Shown here: positions 1 to 8,900 of the stretch, piece after piece
Position numbering within the stretch: the first letter of the stretch is position 1
Layout: the number at the start of each line of letters is the position of its first letter
NCBI GenBank assembly: GCA_903887775.1
Contig: CAISRB010000025.1
Coordinates: 1 to 36,846, forward strand
Length of the DNA stretch: 36,846 bases
Direction of reading: 5' to 3'
Origin: an uncultured Bacteroidales bacterium
Lineage (GTDB): Bacteria; Bacteroidota; Bacteroidia; Bacteroidales; FEN-979
Notes under the pieces: generated by a model
The model's input: the letters and a program-made list of their open reading frames with translations, nothing else
Databases searched by the model: none
What the model was told of the DNA's origin: nothing
Made by a program: the position numbers and the translations under genes

Positions 1-241
1 CGGGTCTTTTTGACAGCTGTGGTTCCATCGGTAAACGGTTTAAAATTTCCTGCCTCAGTTCGACATCGGGAGTCTGCACCCTGGTCTGTTCCATCGTATG
101 ACTTATCTTTTCCCAGTCCCGGTAATAACTTCCTGCTTCCGCATCAACAGCCAGCCGGCTTTTCAACTCCTGCTGCCCGGCGGCATCGAGTTTCCCTTCA
201 AGATCCTCGTGAATGCGTTCTATGAGTTTTTTGTCAATCAT
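1..241 (-). CDS. Putative anti-sigma factor, N-terminal part (runs off the window)
   Basis: Reading the minus strand from the ATG at 241 gives about 80 codons without a stop up to the window edge, so the gene is partial at its 3' end. The protein starts MIDKKLIERIHEDLEGKL and continues with an acidic helical stretch, then DVELRQEILNRLP. This pattern (an early helix with D/E-G-K-L, then a 'LAVDAEAGSYYRDW' helix, then a linker with 'LRQEIL') resembles the cytoplasmic N-terminus of ECF anti-sigma factors, which usually go on to one membrane helix. No zinc-binding HXXXCXXC motif is visible in this part. No sigma factor gene lies just upstream within the window, which is unusual for an anti-sigma gene. 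The overlapping plus-strand ORF at 10-225 is taken as a shadow. Family call is an inference from a short segment. Confidence 0.5.
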   Translation of the reverse strand, partial: MIDKKLIERIHEDLEGKLDAAGQQELKSRLAVDAEAGSYYRDWEKISHTMEQTRVQTPDVELRQEILNRLPMEPQLSKRP

Positions 242-522
242 GGCTGAAGAAGCTTTTATTATTCAGGTCTGTAATTTAAAGCCGGATGAAAACCTGAACT
301 TACTTTCGAAAGATGATCTGCCGGTTTGCAATGCCTCATAAACAAGTCTTTTATCATCCTTCGGTATCTAAAATACAATGAAGTTGCAGAAAAGTTGGAA
401 AAATAATGAAAAAAATCGGGTAGCTGTAATTCGCCCGAAACTTAGATTTGTTTTATTTATCCTTCCGGCTGACTCTTTTGATGCCTTTGGTTCGAATTTC
501 AATGTTATCCGGAAGAGAAAAA

Positions 523-1155
523 TCAAACGAACAATGCCAGGAGACCCAGTGCTATGAGTACGACTCCTGTAATCCCCTTTTCCTGATGTTCCAGGAAATC
601 TGACTTGAAGGTATTCACGCCTCTTATTCCAAATGATACCAGAAAAAGCATGACCACCAGGGTTGTCAGCAGGTAAACCGCTGAAACAATGAATATCCCA
701 ATCCAGCCAATGGTGCCGGCCTGAAAATAGTATGCTTCTATTTCAATGCAGGGAGTAAGGAACATGGCAACACTCAGAGAGGTGAGGATGGCAACCCATC
801 TGGATTTATTCAGCCTGGTATTGTTAATAGCAGGTGTTGTTTCATGATTATGATGATGATCCCTTTGAAAATTCAGGATCACATAAATCATTCCCATTAC
901 AACAAGAATGGCAGGTGCTATAACTTCGGAAATTAATGAATACTTTGCTGAGAGTTTAAAACCGATGAGACCAACTATTATTCCAATAATGATGGTACTC
1001 AGGGTATGGGCGAACCCGGTGATTACTGTCGCCCATAATGTCTGACTTCGTGTCCATTTTTCAGTTTTCCCTACGGCTATCAATGGCAGCCAATGATTTG
1101 GAATTAACGCATGGATTGCACTTAAAATAAGGCTTCCTATGAAAATCTGGTACAT
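523..1155 (-). CDS. NicO/UreH-like (TauE-type) polytopic membrane protein with His-rich loop
   Basis: A 210-residue protein with about six membrane helices. The first helix carries HALIPNHWLP (His15, His21) and the second GFAHTLSTIIIG (His50). These resemble the histidine-bearing first helices of NicO/RcnA and UreH-type transporters. A cytoplasmic or periplasmic loop near residues 99-105 reads RDHHHNHE, a likely metal-binding cluster. A further helix holds TPCIEIEAYYF with Cys136. Together these suggest transport or export of a divalent metal such as nickel or cobalt, but the substrate is not shown. The gene lies 32 bp downstream of the methyltransferase gene on the same strand and is probably cotranscribed with it. 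No Shine-Dalgarno site precedes the ATG. It could instead be annotated only as a sulfite exporter TauE/SafE-like protein. Confidence 0.6.
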   Translation of the reverse strand: MYQIFIGSLILSAIHALIPNHWLPLIAVGKTEKWTRSQTLWATVITGFAHTLSTIIIGIIVGLIGFKLSAKYSLISEVIAPAILVVMGMIYVILNFQRDHHHNHETTPAINNTRLNKSRWVAILTSLSVAMFLTPCIEIEAYYFQAGTIGWIGIFIVSAVYLLTTLVVMLFLVSFGIRGVNTFKSDFLEHQEKGITGVVLIALGLLALFV

Positions 1156-1187
1156 ATATTGTCAGTTTTAAATATTGATAATCAAAC

Positions 1188-2153
1188 TTATTTCTCAATT
1201 AAGAAATAAGTCCCCCCGTTAACTTCCCCTTCTTCTGCCAGCCTGAAATTAGTCTTTACGAATAATTTCTTCCACTGCTTTTTTGAAGTCAGCATGAACG
1301 AAAGAATATTCAGGAGAGCGAATGATGAAAGAGTAGGCGTTAATACAATCATCAGCATTCTGCCTCCGGGTTTAAGGATCCTGTTGATTTCATTGAGTGC
1401 ATTGAGTTTCTGATCTCCGAGATGATCTATCATGTATGAACTGACAACAGCCTCAAATGTGGCATCCCGGAACCCTGTTTTCGTAATATCTCCCTGTACA
1501 ATTTCCACCTGTCCTGCAATTCCGGCAAGTTTCAGGTTTCTCTCAAGCAAAGTATCCCCGCCTCCGTCAATGTATTCAGCGTTGAACAGGTCGAATGCCG
1601 TGATTTTTCCTGAAAAGACTTTACTCAACGCAATCGTTGTGCGTCCTGCGCCGCAACCTGCATCAAGAACCCGGGCTTTATCGTCAGTAAATAATTTCAC
1701 CCAAGGCAGTGTCAGGTAACTAATGTTCTTTGGTGAACGGACAATAAGATTCCCGATGAAAAAATTGATTGAAAGCAGGAACAGGAAGAATGCGGGAAGC
1801 TGAAGGCCCGGGAAAGAAACATATAAATGAACTGCTGCCGCAAGAAAAACGACTGATACCACCCAGAACCCGTTCAGCCAGCCAAGGCTCCAGCCTGCAT
1901 CAATCTTTTGATCATTTTCATTTTTGTGGAAAGCCCGTTTCAACTTTAGTTTGATTTTTTCCGGCAGAACCACTGCCACAGACAATGATAATACAAGCAG
2001 AATTGCAATGTGGATGAGCACTACTCCGAGTGTCAGGCCCGCAATCCATTTTAATTGCGGCATAAGAACCAGGATCAGGACTGAAGCAATAATGCCAATG
2101 ATTGCCATGATCTTTGAATGACCCATTACTGATAACCAACGTCGATTTTTCAT
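1188..2153 (-). CDS. Membrane-anchored class I SAM-dependent methyltransferase
   Basis: A 321-residue protein in two halves. Residues about 15-31, 37-62, 96-113 and 118-137 are hydrophobic and should form four membrane helices. The C-terminal half is a soluble methyltransferase domain with motif I VLDAGCGAGR at 162-171, followed by the acidic loop 'FDLFNAEYIDGGG', 'VQGDITKTGF' and 'INRILKPGGRMLMIV', which is the usual end of the SAM-binding fold. The acceptor substrate cannot be read from the sequence. The domain probably faces the cytoplasm, held at the inner membrane. The gene has a strong Shine-Dalgarno site (see 2162-2167). It lies 74 bp after the AraC-type regulator and 32 bp before the NicO-like gene, so the three may form one unit. 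Confidence 0.8.
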   Translation of the reverse strand: MKNRRWLSVMGHSKIMAIIGIIASVLILVLMPQLKWIAGLTLGVVLIHIAILLVLSLSVAVVLPEKIKLKLKRAFHKNENDQKIDAGWSLGWLNGFWVVSVVFLAAAVHLYVSFPGLQLPAFFLFLLSINFFIGNLIVRSPKNISYLTLPWVKLFTDDKARVLDAGCGAGRTTIALSKVFSGKITAFDLFNAEYIDGGGDTLLERNLKLAGIAGQVEIVQGDITKTGFRDATFEAVVSSYMIDHLGDQKLNALNEINRILKPGGRMLMIVLTPTLSSFALLNILSFMLTSKKQWKKLFVKTNFRLAEEGEVNGGTYFLIEK

Positions 2154-2161
2154 TTGAAAAT

Positions 2162-2167
2162 CCTCCT
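2162..2167 (-). promoter_or_regulatory. Strong Shine-Dalgarno site for the methyltransferase gene
   Basis: The minus strand reads AAAAGGAGGATTTTCAAATG, with AGGAGG eight bases before the ATG at 2153. Most genes here have no such site, as is normal in Bacteroidota. This match supports the chosen start. Confidence 0.6.
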
Positions 2168-2227
2168 TTTAAATTGAATACTGATTTTTCCCTTGATTGT
2201 TCAAAGGATGAACCGAACCCTGAGTGT

Positions 2228-3178
2228 TCAGGCTGGTTTCACCGGGATGAATATCCGGCGATCAATGCTTTCATAGGGAGTCTTAGCGGGGTTTTCAGCG
2301 TACAGTTCAAATCCGGTGATTTCGGCAATCTGGTAACCTGACTGGTCCAGCCAGCCATGCCTGAAGCCGATGAGACTTCTGAAAACACTTTGAATCGTAC
2401 CTCTAAACCTATAGGTGGCATATTTTCCGTCAGGAATTCTCATAACTCCTGTTTCTTTGCCAACAGGAAAGCCCTCCGGAACAGTGATGCAAGCCCTGAA
2501 CCTGCATTTACCATATTCGGTGAAAAAGGGCATATCCAGCATCACGCCAATAAACTGAGTGTCCTTTGCAATAAGGTCTCTTGGGTCGGCCCAACGGCTT
2601 AAAACCTTAAATGCATTTGGGATAGCATCTTCATCCCCGAGATGAGTCTCTATAAAAGCAATCTTCAAAGAACGAACCTGTTCAACCACGATACCTGTTG
2701 TTGAAGGGAACCCTGCAACTTCTTCATCGGTCAAATTCATGGTCCAAAATTCGGGAGGATAAATGTCTGATGATTTGCCTATGTTGGGTTTCGATATGCC
2801 AATCTTGCTTATTTCATCAAACGAAAGTCTTCGGAAGGCTTCCGGGGTCGAACCATAATATTTCTTAAACGCCAGTATAAAAGTTGATGGTGATGAGAAC
2901 CCGCATTGAAAAGAAGCATCACCCACACTCAGTTCAGGATACAGCTTCAGGTAATGTGCTATCCGCTCAAGCCGTAAACGCATGATATATTGTTTCGGGG
3001 ACTCCCCTACATAAAGGGAGAATATCTTCTGAAAATGAAAAGGCGAGAAGAAGGCAACTTCAGAGAGCCTCTCGAGGGAAAGATCTTCTGAAAGATTTTC
3101 CTGGATGTATACAAGGACTTTCCTGATCCTCAAAAGATATTCTTTTTCTTTATGGTCTTCAGGAGGATGATGCATCAA
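2228..3178 (-). CDS. AraC-family transcriptional regulator with GyrI-like effector domain
   Basis: A 316-residue protein. Residues about 14-115 form an AraC double helix-turn-helix: 'VLVYIQENLSEDLSLERLSE' leads into the first HTH (FFSPFHFQKIFSLYVGESP) and the second contains CGFSSPSTFILAFKKYYGSTP followed by EAFRR. Residues about 160-316 match the GyrI-like small-molecule-binding fold found in AraC-GyrI regulators, with 'DGKYATYRFRGT' and 'GFELYAENP' near the end. Such proteins usually sense amphipathic or cationic compounds and activate an efflux or detoxifying gene nearby. The likely targets are the methyltransferase and NicO-like genes that follow on the same strand. The ligand is unknown. 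The ATG at 3178 gives a short charged leader (MMHHPPEDHKEKE) before the first helix. Confidence 0.88.
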   Translation of the reverse strand: MMHHPPEDHKEKEYLLRIRKVLVYIQENLSEDLSLERLSEVAFFSPFHFQKIFSLYVGESPKQYIMRLRLERIAHYLKLYPELSVGDASFQCGFSSPSTFILAFKKYYGSTPEAFRRLSFDEISKIGISKPNIGKSSDIYPPEFWTMNLTDEEVAGFPSTTGIVVEQVRSLKIAFIETHLGDEDAIPNAFKVLSRWADPRDLIAKDTQFIGVMLDMPFFTEYGKCRFRACITVPEGFPVGKETGVMRIPDGKYATYRFRGTIQSVFRSLIGFRHGWLDQSGYQIAEITGFELYAENPAKTPYESIDRRIFIPVKPA

Positions 3179-3282
3179 AATTCTCTAGCTCTTAATTTCT
3201 CAATGGATTCCCGCGGCCTGATTTTCAGGTTCGTATTTCAATGGTTTATAACCGGCGCATATATAAGTCCTAAAAACACCGG

Positions 3283-5517
3283 TCAGCCTGCTTTCATAAC
3301 TTTTTCGCATAGTATGGATGAGATGATGGCCGAGAGCCGCTTGTGAACCACCGGGAGCTTATAACAGACCACCGGCAACACCCATTCAAGCAGGGCCATG
3401 AAATAAGGTAATATTTCAGGATTGCTTTTCGAACTGTCAAAAGCATACTTCCTCATCTTCAGCACCAGGGCAGCATTTTTATTCACGATAGCGCCTTGCT
3501 TCCCCTTATAAGTTATTTCAGGGATCTCATCCAGCCGCTCCGTTTTATAAAATGCATCAATGAAATCAAGGTAAGCGGCCATATCGGTTTCGTCATCCAG
3601 GGGAGCATTGTCGATCATGAAAATGGCTTCGAGACGGGCAAAGTCGGAGATAACCGACCGAGGCTTAGTCTCTGAGAAATCGATAAGATACACGTTCATG
3701 TTTTCGTCCAGGAGAATGTTCTGCATGTTGAGGTCGCCATGGCAGATTGAAGTGAGATAATCAATTCCGGTTTCACGGCGACGGGCATATTCATGTTTGA
3801 GGAACCAGTAAGGGTTCAGGACAGGATGTTCCCTCTCCTTTATATGCATCTCTTTCTCATCTGCAGATATGGAAAACAGTTCACTCACTGTTTGATAAAT
3901 ATGAGGAAAAAACGTCAGGGTCGGGTCATGATCCCTGAACGGGAAAATGGTTTTGCTCACCGGCTGGCCATACCAGGGTTTAAGGATTTGCAGGAAAATC
4001 TTATCAAAAAGCGGTTCAAGAAAAGTAATGTCCGATTCCAGGTAATAGTTAGTAAGCCATTTCAGCTGGCTCGATTCACCCCCGATGCCAACGAAATTAT
4101 AACGAAGCGCCCCTGTCCCTTCATAGTATTCTGTACCAAGAATCACTGCGCTGTTGTTAAAGATGTATGGAAGTGCGTATTGCTTACATCGCTCCGATTC
4201 CCTGGCGATGAGGTCTCGGTGAGCTACCTTGACCACGGTTGGCCTCATTTTCCGGCCTTCATGATCAAAGGAAGTTACATGAAAAGTCTCCGCCACATAC
4301 CCGCCATAAATCGCATCAATGAGTATTTCCGATGAATCGGCATACAACAGCCTGGCAAGAAATGCTTTATGGGGTTCAAAAACAACTCCGGGTTTTGTCC
4401 CGATAGCCAGCCTTTTGGTTCCGCCATCGATGAATTGGCCGGCCCTGAAGATCCATACAACTGGATTTTCGAGGAAAGTTCCAGGGGTTAAGGGTTTTAC
4501 AGCAGTAATATTCTCAAAAGTCAGTTTCCGGCGGATGACGTCGCTGAGGGAATCCTCCTGGGCTGCAAGATTTAACTCAGCCAGTACAAATGTGATCCCG
4601 ATGTAATCTTTCACAGCTCCGTTTTCTGTTAAGACTTGCTGAAAATGCTTCATGTCATTGTCGCGGACAAGGTCAGCCAGATCAGCATCATTAGCAAGTG
4701 CAATACTCAGCGAAGGTTTGTTTTTATCCTGGTTTGCGACAACCAACAGGATACCGCCCTGTTTTGAACCTGTATCTTCCCTGAAAGAACTCAAAGCTTC
4801 CTGCAACTGGCTGAATGGTACAATGCCGGGGGCTTTTAATTTAAGTGAACCGGTCGGCACCAAGCCAAACGACAGGGCTTCGTAAATACATAAACCGGTC
4901 TTTGGCGGATCAGACGTAATTCTAAAGTCAGCATCGGCGGATGGCGTTAAGGGTAAAAAACCGGCGCAGTGTTCGAGACTGGCGATGAGATCCGCACTGC
5001 CTGTGCCGGCTGAAGGGTCGCCGGTAAGCGATCCTATACCCAGGGCAAACCCAAGTTCATGATAGCTCACTATTTCTAAAGCCCGGCAGAGCTGTCCGGT
5101 TATGGTATCTTCGCCTATGGGCTGCCAGATCAGCTGATGATGACCGGAAGAGATCTCCCGGGTTTCGGTTTTCTTCAGGCTGCCGGCCTGTATGGCTGCC
5201 ACAGCACCTTCAACAGTAGCTTCGAATTGAAAAACATGGTCCAGGCCGGCTATCTCAAACACCCGAAATACAATCGGGGCCACTCCGCTCAGAAAAAGTT
5301 TGTGCTGGCCCGATTGCAATTTCTTGTTGGTTTTTAACAGTATCCTGATACCTGCGCTTGAAACATAAGGACATTCCGACAAGTCAATGATGATATCCTG
5401 CCCGCTCCCGATCAGAGCCATCAGTGCCTGATCCAGGTCATTGCTGCTTATGGCATCCAGTTTGCCTGCAAGCTTAACGCAACGAATTTTCCAATCTGTA
5501 TTAATTTCCATGATCAT
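3283..5517 (-). CDS. STAS anti-anti-sigma domain fused to an aminoglycoside-phosphotransferase-like kinase
   Basis: A 744-residue cytoplasmic protein. Residues about 1-110 are a STAS domain (anti-sigma factor antagonist) with 'DIIIDLSECPYVSSAGIRIL'. At the site where SpoIIAA-type proteins have DSSG this one has SSAG (53-56). Residues about 128-340 are a less clear region with phrases such as 'ELGFALGIGSL' and 'IYEALSFGLVPTG'; it may be a degenerate PPM/SpoIIE-type phosphatase domain, but this is tentative. Residues about 380-740 form a kinase of the APH type: Lys430 in TVVKVA, Glu440, the catalytic loop HGDLNMQN (His593, Asp595, Asn600), and the metal-binding IDFSE (Asp613). This kinase part resembles domains reported next to vWA-MoxR conflict/signalling modules (TCAD9-like), which is recollection, not a search. 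No membrane segment is seen. A -7 box lies at 5553-5560. The gene is monocistronic. Confidence 0.7.
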   Translation of the reverse strand: MIMEINTDWKIRCVKLAGKLDAISSNDLDQALMALIGSGQDIIIDLSECPYVSSAGIRILLKTNKKLQSGQHKLFLSGVAPIVFRVFEIAGLDHVFQFEATVEGAVAAIQAGSLKKTETREISSGHHQLIWQPIGEDTITGQLCRALEIVSYHELGFALGIGSLTGDPSAGTGSADLIASLEHCAGFLPLTPSADADFRITSDPPKTGLCIYEALSFGLVPTGSLKLKAPGIVPFSQLQEALSSFREDTGSKQGGILLVVANQDKNKPSLSIALANDADLADLVRDNDMKHFQQVLTENGAVKDYIGITFVLAELNLAAQEDSLSDVIRRKLTFENITAVKPLTPGTFLENPVVWIFRAGQFIDGGTKRLAIGTKPGVVFEPHKAFLARLLYADSSEILIDAIYGGYVAETFHVTSFDHEGRKMRPTVVKVAHRDLIARESERCKQYALPYIFNNSAVILGTEYYEGTGALRYNFVGIGGESSQLKWLTNYYLESDITFLEPLFDKIFLQILKPWYGQPVSKTIFPFRDHDPTLTFFPHIYQTVSELFSISADEKEMHIKEREHPVLNPYWFLKHEYARRRETGIDYLTSICHGDLNMQNILLDENMNVYLIDFSETKPRSVISDFARLEAIFMIDNAPLDDETDMAAYLDFIDAFYKTERLDEIPEITYKGKQGAIVNKNAALVLKMRKYAFDSSKSNPEILPYFMALLEWVLPVVCYKLPVVHKRLSAIISSILCEKVMKAG

Positions 5518-5552
5518 TAAAATAATAAATCTATATTTATATCCCCAAAGTT

Positions 5553-5560
5553 CAAAGGTA
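5553..5560 (-). promoter_or_regulatory. Bacteroidota -7 box (TACCTTTG) for the STAS-kinase gene
   Basis: The minus strand reads TACCTTTG, a full match to TAnnTTTG, about 35 bases before the ATG at 5517. No good -33 TTTG is present at the usual spacing, so this is a partial promoter match. Confidence 0.45.
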
Positions 5561-5700
5561 ATGAAAAGATGAATTTCATGCCATCCCGGCCTGAGGATTT
5601 TAATGCTCCGAAGATCAGGGAAAATTTAGTGCATAACATCTGAAGCATTGATACCTGATTGCTTTATTTGTACATGAAATTCAACCACATGCAATATTTA

Positions 5701-5733
5701 TGATGTAGTCCTGATGTAATATTGATGTAGTGG
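5701..5733 (+). repeat. Three direct repeats TGATGTARTNN with exact 11-bp phasing
   Basis: TGATGTAGTCC (5701), TGATGTAATAT (5712) and TGATGTAGTGG (5723) follow one another without a gap. The first seven bases are identical in all three. A spacing of 11 bp places each copy on the same face of the helix, as in operators of OmpR/PhoB-type regulators. The repeats end about 60 bp before the plus-strand -7 box, a fitting place for an activator. Confidence 0.6.
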
Positions 5734-5743
5734 CCTGCAAGGA

Positions 5744-5765
5744 GTTGCTGCATATTTGATGCAAC
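5744..5765 (+). promoter_or_regulatory. 22-bp imperfect palindrome, possible operator of the sugar operon
   Basis: The arms GTTGC (5744-5748) and GCAAC (5761-5765) are perfect inverted copies, and inner positions also pair in part (GCA against TTG/TGC around the centre). The size and the centre resemble operators of LacI-type regulators. It lies about 30 bp before the -7 box at 5796. Confidence 0.4.
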
Positions 5766-5795
5766 TGAATATGTGTAGTCGCTTGAATTATCAGC

Positions 5796-5803
5796 TATGT
5801 TTG
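5796..5803 (+). promoter_or_regulatory. Candidate -7 box (TATGTTTG) of the sugar operon
   Basis: TATGTTTG is a full match to TAnnTTTG, about 110 bases before the phosphorylase ATG at 5913. No TTTG lies at the expected -33 distance; dependence on an activator bound at the upstream repeats would fit this. Confidence 0.35.
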
Positions 5804-5912
5804 CTTATATTCGTTATATGTCATCATTAACCATCTCTCTGCCTTATACCGTATTCCTCTTTACATCATACCTGCTTCAGAGATCAACCGAATGTTCAAC
5901 GATTAACTTAAT

Positions 5913-8900
5913 ATGATGAATAAGAAAGACATTTATCTGGGAAACGCAAAGATAAATTACAACAGCGCGAAGGTTGATGGCCGGTTTGTGGAAATTGAAA
6001 ACGAGAAATTCTACAAAATCAGCAACAGCAACCAGATGCCCGATTTCTTTATGACCATTGTGAGCAGTTCCGATCACTGGATGTTCATTTCGAGTAACGG
6101 CTCGCTGTCGGCCGGAAGAAAAGACCGTAATAACGCTTTGTTCCCCTATTATACCGTTGATAAAATACATGATACCAGAGGTATTACCGGAAGTAAAACG
6201 TACCTGCTTGTTGGCAGGGACGAGAAAACGTATTTATGGGAACCGTTTTCACCCGAGTCGGAAAAAATATACGATATTCAGCGAAATCTGTATAAAAGCA
6301 TTTACGGCAATAAAATCATTTTCGAAGAGATTAATGTCGACCTGGGCGTTGGGTTTCGATACGGATGGTACAACAGCGAGAAATTCGGGTTTGTGAAAAA
6401 GTCGGTCATCAGCAACCATAATGCCTGTGCGCTTACTGTAGATGTCCTCGACGGGATTAAGAACATTCTGCCAAATGGCGTCGATTTCGATTTCCAGAAT
6501 ACATTCAGTTGTCTGCTTGATGCGTACAAAAAATGTGAATTGATCGAAGAAACCAGACTTGGCTTGTATTTACTGAGCTCAATCCCGGTTGATCGCGCAG
6601 AACCGAGTGAGTCACTTAAAGCAACAACTGTTTGGTCATGCGGACTGGATCAGTCAGCAAAGGTTCTTTTATCCGACAAGCAGGCTGAGCCTTTCAAACA
6701 AGGACAAGCTGTTGTCACAGAAATCGATATAAGGGCCACACGGGGTGCATATTATGTGAATACCAGATTTGAGCTTCAACCGGATGCCCAAAAAGAATGG
6801 ATGATCATCGCTGAAATAAACCAGGAAAGCGGAGATGTGGCAAACCTCAATAATACTATAAAAAGCAGTGATAACATAAAACAAAGGATTGAGGCTGATA
6901 TCGAAAAAGGAACATTGAACCTGAAGGAAATTGTTTCGAAGGCCGATGGAATGCAAATGGGCCATGATGAGTTAAGCTATGCCCGCCATTTTTCCAATAC
7001 CTTATTCAGCATAATGAGGGGTGGAATTTTCATCTCCGATTATATACTTGATAAAACAGATTTTGTCCTCTTCGCAGGGCAGATTAATAAGGATATATCA
7101 GCAACACATAAAGCATGGCTAAGTCAACTTCCCGAAACGATTGATTATATTGAACTGAAAAAGCTTGCCGAAAGCACCTCCGATTTTAACCTGATCCGGA
7201 TTTGCTGCGAATATCTGCCCCTGACGTTCAGCCGAAGGCATGGCGATCCAAGCCGTCCATGGAACCAGTTTTCGATTGAAACAAAAAATCCGGATGGCTC
7301 AGTAAAATTAAATTACGAAGGAAACTGGCGCGACATTTTTCAAAATTGGGAAGCTCTCAGCCTTTCATATCCTGAGTTTATTGAAGGGATGATCAGCAAA
7401 TTCGTTAATGCCAGCACAGCCGACGGCTATAATCCATATCGTATTACCCGTGCAGGTATGGATTGGGAATGCCCCGACCCTCAAGACCCCTGGGCTTACA
7501 TCGGCTACTGGGGGGACCACCAGATAATTTACCTCCAGAAATTTCTCGAGTTATCCGATGAGTTTCATCCGGGCGCCCTGGATGCCTTGTTGAAAAAGGA
7601 AATGTTTGTTTATGCCAATGTGCCATACCGCATAAAACCTTACTCTGAAATTATAAAAAAGCCGAAGGAAACCATTGTTTTTGATTTTGAATTAAATGGT
7701 AAAATCAAGGAATTGATCAGGAAAACAGGCGCTGATGGCGCTTTGCTGAGAGGCAGGGATAATGAGATCTACAGGGTTAACCTGACTGAAAAAATCCTGG
7801 TTACCCTATTGGCCAAGATCAGCAATTTCGTACCCGAAGCCGGCATCTGGCTTAACACCCAGCGCCCCGAGTGGAACGATGCAAACAATGCCCTCGTGGG
7901 TAATGGGGCTTCAATGGTTACGCTTTATTATTTAAGACGTTTCCTGAAATTCTGGTCCGTCCGGTTCAATGAATCTGATTTGAAAGAAATACCTGTTTCA
8001 GATGAAGTTGAAACCTTATTCAGCAGGATACTTACTGTTTTGGCTGAAAATATTGCATTGCTTGAAACCGGGTTTTCAAATGCTGAAAGGCGACGTTTTA
8101 CCGACTGCCTTCTTGAAGCGGGGAGCGATTACAGAAACTCTGTATACGAAAAATCCTTCTCGGGCACAAAAAAACTTGTCCAGGTCAAAGCCTTGTCTGA
8201 ATTTATGCAACTCGCGTTGAAGTATATGGATCAGAGTATTAAAGTAAACAGGCGCATTGACGGTCTTTATCATGCTTACAACCTGATTTCATTCTCTGAC
8301 AAAAGTATATCAATCAGGCATCTGTACGAAATGTTAGAAGGACAGGTGGCTGTTTTAAGTTCCGGCTATTTGTCGGTTCAGGAAAGTCTTAATGTGCTTG
8401 ATTCGCTGAAGTGCAGCAGTTTATTTCGTCGTGATCAGTATAGTTACCTGCTTTATCCCGACAGGCAATTGCCTCTTTTTACCCGGAAAAACAATATTCC
8501 CGGCAGTAAGGTTAAAGAATCAAAACTTCTAAGCAAATTAATTGCCGGTTCCGATTCGACGATTTTAAGTCAGGATGACCTCGGTAATTTTCACTTTAAC
8601 GGGACATTCCGTAATGCTGCCGTTTTGGAAAAAGCCCTTGACCAACTCGATCCTGCTGCATATGCATCGCTTCTTGCCGAGGAAAAGGCAAAGGTTCTGG
8701 CAATTTTCGAAGAGCTTTTCGACCACCAGTCGTTCACCGGCCGGTCGGGTACGTTTTATGGGTACGAAGGATTGGGAAGTATATACTGGCACATGGTTGC
8801 CAAATTATTGCTTGCCGCCCAGGAGTGCTGGTTCAAGGGAGTGCATGAAGGCGCTGATCCTGCTGTGGTTGGTAAAATTAAAGATCACTATTTCGAGATT

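Larger units (their letters stand above)
5518..5912. other. Divergent intergenic region holding regulatory sites
   Basis: These 395 bases separate the minus-strand STAS-kinase gene from the plus-strand sugar operon. No credible gene is present; the ORF at 5877-6170 on the minus strand overlaps the phosphorylase start and is a shadow. The region holds a minus-strand -7 box, three 11-bp-phased direct repeats, a 22-bp palindrome and a plus-strand -7 box, each listed separately. The sites cluster in the half nearer the sugar operon. Confidence 0.6.

Noticed and set aside
3793-4335. A 180-residue plus-strand ORF
   Set aside because: It lies wholly within the STAS-kinase gene on the opposite strand and shows no coherent protein features.
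3283-5517. Aminoglycoside resistance phosphotransferase
   Set aside because: The kinase-like part is fused to a STAS domain and a long middle region, which points to signalling, not drug modification.
5701-5733. CRISPR-type or origin iteron array
   Set aside because: Only three 11-bp units without spacers, placed before an operon; an operator fits better.
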